This document shows, piece by piece, positions 58,757-64,000 of a stretch of DNA of 64,000 nucleotides. The translations under genes and the position numbers were made by a program. This DNA comes from Nocardioides campestrisoli (GTDB lineage: Bacteria > Actinomycetota > Actinomycetes > Propionibacteriales > Nocardioidaceae): positions 3,872,001 through 3,936,000 of the forward strand of contig NZ_CP061768.1 of NCBI RefSeq assembly GCF_013624435.2, in the 5' to 3' direction. The notes beneath the pieces were generated by a model. The model saw only the letters and a program-made list of their open reading frames with translations, was not told where the DNA came from and did not search any database. Each line of letters opens with the position of its first letter. The stretch's first letter is position 1.

Positions 58757-61700
58757 GCCGCGGTCGACGGACGACGGCGAGGAGCTGCTGCTCCTCGCCG
58801 GGGCCGACGCCGCCGACCTGCTGGCCCAGCTCACCGCCTGGTCAGCGACCCCCGAGGACCGCCGGATGCTACCCCCGGTACCCCCGCCCGCCTCCGGTCC
58901 GGCGCGCCTGGCGGTCGTGGCGCCCGACGCCCGGCGGCTGACGCTCGCCACGAAGGTGCTGACCCGGGGCACCCCGTTCCGCGGCCGCAACGACGTCTGG
59001 TTCGACCCCGAGGGGTCCCTGCGCGACGGCGGCAAGGTCGCGTTCCTGTTCCCCGGTGTGGAGCCCGAGTTCGCTCCGCTGGTCGCCGACGTCGCCGAGC
59101 ACTTCGACCTGGCCTGGGAGGGGCTCGCCGACCACGGCGAGCGCGAGTGGGCGCTCCAGGACCAGGGCCGCGGCATCATCGCGGTGGGCCGGCTGCTGGC
59201 CGCCGCGCTGGCCCGCCTCGGCGTACGCCCCGACGCGATCGCCGGCCACAGCCTGGGCGAGTGGACCGGGCAGGTGGTCTCCGGGATGGTGCCGGACGCC
59301 GCGCTCGACGGGCTGCTGACCAGCCTGCGTCCCGGCGCCATCCAGGTCTCGGACGTGGTCTTCCTGGCGCTCGGCTGCGGTGTCGAGGTGGCCGAGGAGC
59401 TGGTCGCCGGGCTCCCCGACGCCCACGTCTCGCACGACAACTGCCCCCACCAGTCGATCGCCTGCGCCCCGGCGGAGGTCGCCGCCGCGGTCCGCGCCCG
59501 CGCCGCCGAGCGCAAGGTGCTCGCGCAGGAGCTGCCGTTCCGCTCGGGCTTCCACTCGCCCCTCTTCGCCCCGATGGTCGACGCCATGTGGGCGCAGTTC
59601 AGCGACCTGCCGCTGCTCCCGGCAAAGGTTCCGCTGTGGTCGGCGACCTCCTGCGAGCCCTATCCCGACGACGCCGACGGGATCACCGCGCTCTCGCTGC
59701 GCCACCTGGTCGAGCCGGTGCGGTTCCGCGCGCTCACCACCCGGCTGTACGACGAGGGTGTCCGCGCCTTCGTCCAGGTCGGCACGGGCAGCCTGATCGG
59801 CTTCGTCGACGACACGCTCCGCGGCCAGGACGTCCTGACCGTCGCCGCGGCCAGTGCGCGGATCCCCGGCGTCGCGCAGCTGCGGCGGGTGGCGGCCGCG
59901 CTGTGGAGCGCCGGGGCACCCGTCGACCTCGAGCAGCTGGGTCATCCCGGGCCTTCGGGTCACCACGTGCCGGAGGCGCCTGCCTCGGTCGCCGCCGTAC
60001 CGACCCACGCGCCGGAGGCCGCTGGGACTGTCGTACCTGCGCCAGCACCTGTGGCCGCGGCCACGCCCGCGGCCGTCCCGTCGCCCGAGGTGGCTCCCGC
60101 ACCCGCGCCCGCACCCGGGACGGCGCCTGCCCCCGCGCTCCCGGCGGCCCTGCTCGCCGAGTACCAAGCGCTGCTGGCGGAGACCGCCGAGGCCGCGCAC
60201 GCCGTCCTCGCTGCAGCCGCCACCGCCGCCCCGCGCCCGCTCCGCGTCACGCGCCAGACCCGTCCGGCTGTGCTGCCGGCGTCCGACGACGTACCCCCGC
60301 TGCTGGAACCGGTGGCCGAGCCAGCGGTGGCGCCGCTCGAGCCCGCCGCGGCCCTGCTCGAGCCGGCGACCGGTCACTCAGCCGGCACCACGGGCCCCGG
60401 CCAGGGTGGCTCGGACCCGGTCAGCCGGCAGCGCGTCGTACGCCTCTCGATCGCCGAGCAGCCGTGGTGGGCCGACCACGCGTTCTTCCAGCAGCCGGAC
60501 GGCTGGCCGTGCGTCGAGGACACGTTCCCACTGGTCCCGATGACCGGGATCGTGCAGATGATGGTCGAGGAGGCCGAGGCGCTGGTGCCGGGCACGGTCG
60601 CCGTCCGGGTGGAGTCGGTGCGCGCGTTCAAGTGGCTCGCCGTCGAGCCGGCGGTCGAGGTGACCGTCCGCGCCGCAGTCGACCCGGTCTCCACCCAGGC
60701 GGCGAACGAGGCAGGCCTCGACGAGCCCGGCCCGCCCGACCACTGCAGCCAGCACAGCCAGCACGACCACCACCACGTGCCCGGCCACCCCGGTCCGGTC
60801 ACCGTGGTGCGCGCCAGCATCGACGGCCACGCCCGGGCGGTGGTGCACCTGGCTGCCGCCCACTCCGCCCCGCCCCGCCCGTGGAACCGCTTCCTCCGCG
60901 GCCGCCTGGAGATGCCGGTGCCGGTCGAGGAGATCTACACCCGACGCCACCTCTTCCACGGTCCGAGCTACCAGGGCATCCGGTCGATCGAGCGGTTCGC
61001 CGGCGACGGCGTCCGCGGCACGCTGGTGAGCCAGCCGGCCACCGGCGCGCTGCTCGACAACGCCGGGCAGCTCTTCGGCTACTGGTTCGCCTGCGCGGTG
61101 GACAAGGACCGGATGGTGCTGCCCACGACCATGGACGCGATCAGCTTCTACGGCCCCCACCCCGCGCCCGGCGCCCTGGTGGACTGCGTCGCGCACTGCA
61201 CCGAGCTGACCGACGACGCGGTCCGCGCGGACCTCGAGCTGCTCGTCGACGGCGTGCTGTGGTGCCGGATCGAGGGCTGGGAGGACCGGCGGTTCCAGTC
61301 CGACGACCGGCTCTTCACCGTGCTCAAGGTGCCGCAGCCCCACCTGCTCGCCGAGCCCCAGCCGGGCGGCTGGATGCTGGTCCGCGAGGGCTGGCCGGAC
61401 TCCCCCTCCCGCGACCTGGTGATGCGCCGCTTCCTGGGCGCCGAGGAGCGGCAGGACTACCACTCCCGCAACCCGCGCGCCCAGCGCACCTGGCTGCTGG
61501 GGCGGATCGCCGCCAAGGACGCCGTACGCCGTGAGGTCGTCGAGCGCGGCCGCGAGCCGCTCTTCCCGGTGGAGGTCCGGATCGCCAACGAGCGGTCCGG
61601 CCGGCCGGTGGCGAGCACGCCGACCGAGCTGGACCTGCGGGTCTCCATCGCCCACTCGGGTCAGCTGGGGGTGGCGGTCGCGGCGGTCGGGCACGAGGTC

Positions 61701-62105
61701 GGCATCGACATCGAGCTCGTCGCGGAGCGGTCGTCGATCTTCGAGTCGGCCTCGCTGTCCCCTCAGGAGCACGCGCTCTTCCTCGAGTCGGCGCCGCACG
61801 GCCGGGACCGCGACCGCGAGCTGACCCGCTGGTGGGCGGCCAAGGAGGCCGCCGCGAAGGCGATCGGCACCGGGCTCCAGGGACGTCCCAAGGACTTCGA
61901 GGTCGTCGAGGTCGACTTCCACCACCTGCGGGTGGGCGACCAGTGGGTCGCCACCCGTTCGCTCTACCACCCGGACCAGCCGGACCAGCTGGCCGATCCC
62001 GACCAGATGCTCGACCCGGACCACCAAGCGCCCGCCACCCCGGCGGTCGCCGCACGTGAGGAGTACATCGTTGCCTGGACAGTTCCCGACCCCAGCCATG
62101 GCTGA
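58749..62105 (+). CDS. PUFA-synthase-like PKS: AT-DH-phosphopantetheinyl transferase
   Basis: This 1118-residue partner has an AT at about 96-395 (FLFPGVEPEF, GHSLGEW, SGFHSP; PfaB-like). A long Ala/Pro linker runs to about 560. A double-hotdog dehydratase spans about 563-880, with catalytic His in WWADHAFFQQPDGWP and DNAGQ as the second Asp, and a His-rich insert (DHCSQHSQHDHHH) near 655. A C-terminal Sfp-type PPTase spans about 900-1080, with GIDIELV and WWAAKEAAAKA, which can activate the ACPs of this locus. The GTG overlaps the previous stop by 8 nt, coupling the two. Confidence 0.9.
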   Translation: MTEPRSTDDGEELLLLAGADAADLLAQLTAWSATPEDRRMLPPVPPPASGPARLAVVAPDARRLTLATKVLTRGTPFRGRNDVWFDPEGSLRDGGKVAFLFPGVEPEFAPLVADVAEHFDLAWEGLADHGEREWALQDQGRGIIAVGRLLAAALARLGVRPDAIAGHSLGEWTGQVVSGMVPDAALDGLLTSLRPGAIQVSDVVFLALGCGVEVAEELVAGLPDAHVSHDNCPHQSIACAPAEVAAAVRARAAERKVLAQELPFRSGFHSPLFAPMVDAMWAQFSDLPLLPAKVPLWSATSCEPYPDDADGITALSLRHLVEPVRFRALTTRLYDEGVRAFVQVGTGSLIGFVDDTLRGQDVLTVAAASARIPGVAQLRRVAAALWSAGAPVDLEQLGHPGPSGHHVPEAPASVAAVPTHAPEAAGTVVPAPAPVAAATPAAVPSPEVAPAPAPAPGTAPAPALPAALLAEYQALLAETAEAAHAVLAAAATAAPRPLRVTRQTRPAVLPASDDVPPLLEPVAEPAVAPLEPAAALLEPATGHSAGTTGPGQGGSDPVSRQRVVRLSIAEQPWWADHAFFQQPDGWPCVEDTFPLVPMTGIVQMMVEEAEALVPGTVAVRVESVRAFKWLAVEPAVEVTVRAAVDPVSTQAANEAGLDEPGPPDHCSQHSQHDHHHVPGHPGPVTVVRASIDGHARAVVHLAAAHSAPPRPWNRFLRGRLEMPVPVEEIYTRRHLFHGPSYQGIRSIERFAGDGVRGTLVSQPATGALLDNAGQLFGYWFACAVDKDRMVLPTTMDAISFYGPHPAPGALVDCVAHCTELTDDAVRADLELLVDGVLWCRIEGWEDRRFQSDDRLFTVLKVPQPHLLAEPQPGGWMLVREGWPDSPSRDLVMRRFLGAEERQDYHSRNPRAQRTWLLGRIAAKDAVRREVVERGREPLFPVEVRIANERSGRPVASTPTELDLRVSIAHSGQLGVAVAAVGHEVGIDIELVAERSSIFESASLSPQEHALFLESAPHGRDRDRELTRWWAAKEAAAKAIGTGLQGRPKDFEVVEVDFHHLRVGDQWVATRSLYHPDQPDQLADPDQMLDPDHQAPATPAVAAREEYIVAWTVPDPSHG

Positions 62106-62439
62106 GTCGACCGCCGCCGCCGCACCCACCACCGCCACCGCACCCACCGCCGACGCCGCCCCGACCCCGGAGCAGGTGCTCGCCGACCTCGAGCGCCTCC
62201 TCACCGAGGTCGTCGGCGACGACCTGCTGCTCGACGGACCGCTGACCCCCGAGACCTCGTTCGACGCCGACCTCCAGCTGGAGAGCATCGAGTTCGTCGC
62301 GCTGGCCGACCGGCTGCTCGCCACCTACGGGGAGCGCGTCGACTTCGTCGGCTGGATGGCGGGGATGGAGCTCGACGAGGTCATCGGCCTCACCGTCGGC
62401 CAGGTCGTCGACTTCGTCGTCACCTCGGTCAAGGGCTGA
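62098..62439 (+). CDS. stand-alone acyl carrier protein
   Basis: This 113-residue protein has an Ala/Thr-rich N-terminus and a carrier fold at about 30-110. The phosphopantetheine site reads DLQLESIEF, where LES replaces the usual DSL or DSI; the Ser is present but the preceding Asp is a Glu. ATG 62098 overlaps the PKS stop by 8 nt. Separate from the two in-line ACPs, it may carry the finished chain to the hydrolase or glycosyltransferase or supply a starter. The PPTase in the preceding gene is its likely activator. Confidence 0.88.
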   Translation: MAESTAAAAPTTATAPTADAAPTPEQVLADLERLLTEVVGDDLLLDGPLTPETSFDADLQLESIEFVALADRLLATYGERVDFVGWMAGMELDEVIGLTVGQVVDFVVTSVKG

Positions 62440-62442
62440 GCG

Positions 62443-63249
62443 GTGCCACACCTGCGGGCCAACGGGCTCGACTTCCACGTCCAGGTGATCCGCGGGGAGG
62501 GCGACCCCGCGGACGGCGGCCCCCGCCCGCCTGTGGTGATGCTGCACGGGCTGGTGATCGACAACCTGTCCAGCTGGTTCTACACGCTCGCCCACCCGCT
62601 GGCGCTGACCTGCGACGTCCACCTGTACGACCTGCGCGGCCACGGGCGTACCCAGCAGCCGGCCACCGGCTACGGCGTGGAGGCCCAGGTCGACGACCTG
62701 GTGGCGCTCCTCGACGCCTGGGGCCTGGACGAGCCGGTGCACCTGTTCGGCAACAGCTTCGGCGCGGTCGTCGCCCTGGCGCTGGCCCACCGGCACCCCG
62801 AGCGGGTGGCCAGCCTCTTCCTGGTCGAGGCGCACTTCGCGGTCGAGGGGTGGGCCGAGCAGATGGCCGGCAGCCTCGCCCTCGCGGCGTTCGGCCTCGA
62901 CGAGAACACCTCGCAGGAGTGGATCGAGAACAACGCCGACCGGAAGATGTCCCGGCTGGCCCGGCGGGCCGAGCGGTTCCTGGCCGACACGACGCTGATC
63001 CAGGACCTCAAGGACGAGCAGCCGATCGGGTGGCTGCCCCAGATCGCCTGCCCGGTGCGGGCGATGTACGGCAGCGAGTCCGACATCCTGCACCTGGCCG
63101 AGGCGCTGCAGACCCAGATGCCCGACTGCGAGCTGGAGATCGTCCCCGGCACCACCCACTCGCTGCTCACCGAGCAGAGCGGCCTGGTCCGGCAGCGGGC
63201 GCTGGAGTGGATGGGGCGACAGCGCGCAGGCGTGGCGGCCGGGGCCTGA
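62443..63249 (+). CDS. alpha/beta hydrolase
   Basis: This 268-residue protein has the HGLVIDN oxyanion turn near 35, the nucleophile elbow GNSFGA near 103 and a late GTTHSLL His. It lacks a signal peptide. The GTG at 62443 is 3 nt after the ACP stop. By position it could be the thioesterase or acyl-transferase that releases the chain from the ACP, though other hydrolytic roles are possible. Confidence 0.88.
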   Translation: MPHLRANGLDFHVQVIRGEGDPADGGPRPPVVMLHGLVIDNLSSWFYTLAHPLALTCDVHLYDLRGHGRTQQPATGYGVEAQVDDLVALLDAWGLDEPVHLFGNSFGAVVALALAHRHPERVASLFLVEAHFAVEGWAEQMAGSLALAAFGLDENTSQEWIENNADRKMSRLARRAERFLADTTLIQDLKDEQPIGWLPQIACPVRAMYGSESDILHLAEALQTQMPDCELEIVPGTTHSLLTEQSGLVRQRALEWMGRQRAGVAAGA

Positions 63250-63253
63250 GCCG

Positions 63254-64000
63254 GTGACCGACCCCTCCGGCTTCCTCTTCGTGGTCCCGCCGTTCACCGG
63301 CCACGTGAACCCGACCGTGCCGGTCGCCGCCGACCTCGTCGCCCGCGGCCACCGGGTGGCGTGGACGGGGGTCCCCGGCACCGTGGAGCACCTGCTCCCC
63401 TTTGATGCCGTCTTCCTGCCGGCCACCTCGTCGGAGGTGACGTCGTACGCCGCCGACATGGGCGCCCGCCGCAGCGACCTGCGCGGTGCCGCGGCGTTCA
63501 AGTTCCTCCAGGAGGAGGTGCTGCTGCCGCTGGGCGACGCGATGGTCGACGGCGTGGACGCGGCCGTCGAGGCGTTCGGTGCCGACGTGCTCGTCGTGGA
63601 CCAGCAGGCGCTGGCCGGCGCGGTCGTCGGCCGGCGGCGCGGTCTGCCGTGGGCGACCTCGGCCACCACCTCGGCCGAGCTGGTCGACCCGCTCTCCGGG
63701 CTGCCGCGGGTCGCGGAGGCGATGCACCGCAGGCGGGTCGAGCTCCAGGTGGCGCACGGGATCGCGCCCGAGGCCGCGGAGGCCGGTGACCTGCGGGTCT
63801 CCGAGCACCTGCTGCTCGCCTACACCGCCGCGGAGCTCGTCGGCCCGCTGGCGATCGACTCACCGGTCACCTTCGTCGGGCCCTCCTTGGGCGACCGGCC
63901 GGAGGAGGACGACTTCCCCTGGGACACCCTGGACGCCGACCGCCCGACCGTGCTGGTCTCCCTGGGCACGCTGAACGCCGAGGCCGGCACCCGGTTCTGG
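63254..64000 (+). CDS. MGT/UGT-like glycosyltransferase, 5' part
   Basis: 249 codons are inside the window. The opening FLFVVPPFTGHVNPTVPVAADLVARGHRV and the later PTVLVSLGTLNAE mark a GT-B glycosyltransferase of the macroside/UGT type. The C-terminal sugar-donor domain is cut by the window end. The GTG is 4 nt after the hydrolase stop, so it belongs to the operon. It probably glycosylates the lipid or polyketide product; donor and acceptor are unknown. Confidence 0.88.
   Translation, partial: MTDPSGFLFVVPPFTGHVNPTVPVAADLVARGHRVAWTGVPGTVEHLLPFDAVFLPATSSEVTSYAADMGARRSDLRGAAAFKFLQEEVLLPLGDAMVDGVDAAVEAFGADVLVVDQQALAGAVVGRRRGLPWATSATTSAELVDPLSGLPRVAEAMHRRRVELQVAHGIAPEAAEAGDLRVSEHLLLAYTAAELVGPLAIDSPVTFVGPSLGDRPEEDDFPWDTLDADRPTVLVSLGTLNAEAGTRFW

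Noticed and set aside
51131..62105. Enediyne PKS
   Set aside because: The domain order KS-AT-ACP-ACP-KR with PfaD-like and separate AT-DH-PPTase parts fits PUFA-type synthases. No enediyne-specific thioesterase or accessory genes are seen.

Overview
The window is very GC-rich DNA with third-position G/C bias, frequent GTG starts and 1-8 nt gene overlaps. This points to a high-GC actinobacterium. A RecBCD operon, GTP-dependent PEP carboxykinases, an F420-type oxidoreductase, a SARP-like regulator and WS/DGAT acyltransferases fit a Nocardioides-like organism, but that placement is inference.

Layout. 1-4.8 kb: end of an unknown gene, a MoxR ATPase/VWA pair, small proteins, two tRNA-Ser genes, and a 40-residue exported peptide convergent with a LuxR-type regulator. 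4.8-10.6 kb: two PEP carboxykinase paralogues, an ArsR-type regulator with a palindrome in its promoter, and tRNA-Arg. 10.6-21.7 kb: a secreted protein of a three-member local family, a regulator-MFS operon, a universal stress protein, a hemerythrin / small membrane protein / heavy-metal permease / Mn-catalase group facing a SARP-like regulator, nadE, and a PEP-mutase-family protein. 21.7-33.5 kb: a 1361-residue secreted hydrolase/beta-helix protein, an LhgO-like oxidase, a GDSL hydrolase, a gamma-carbonic anhydrase, an LLM oxidoreductase, three small proteins, and two tandem secreted paralogues. 33.6-43.0 kb: recC-recB-recD and an ACT-domain protein.

43.035-47.919 kb is a mobile cassette. 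An IS5-family transposase, read across a +1 shift, lies inside matched terminal inverted repeats flanked by CTAG. Between the transposase and the distant right end are five passenger genes: a small secreted Cys-containing protein coupled to a lipoprotein, and divergently a peptidoglycan-binding adaptor, an ABC ATPase and an FtsX/MacB-type permease. The set resembles a toxin/immunity/export module, but no member matched a bacteriocin family I can name.

47.9-64 kb is a lipid or natural-product locus. Two translationally overlapping WS/DGAT acyltransferases diverge from a PUFA-synthase-like polyketide operon. The first megasynthase has a PfaD-like flavin reductase region fused to KS-AT-ACP-ACP-KR. 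The second has AT-DH-phosphopantetheinyl transferase. A free ACP, an alpha/beta hydrolase and a glycosyltransferase cut by the window edge follow. Together they carry every activity for an iteratively made, largely reduced acyl chain that is then released or transferred and probably glycosylated. The two ACP domains are almost identical at the DNA level.

Gene starts were chosen from Shine-Dalgarno matches, overlaps and paralogue alignment by eye. No database search was available, so family names rest on recognised motifs.
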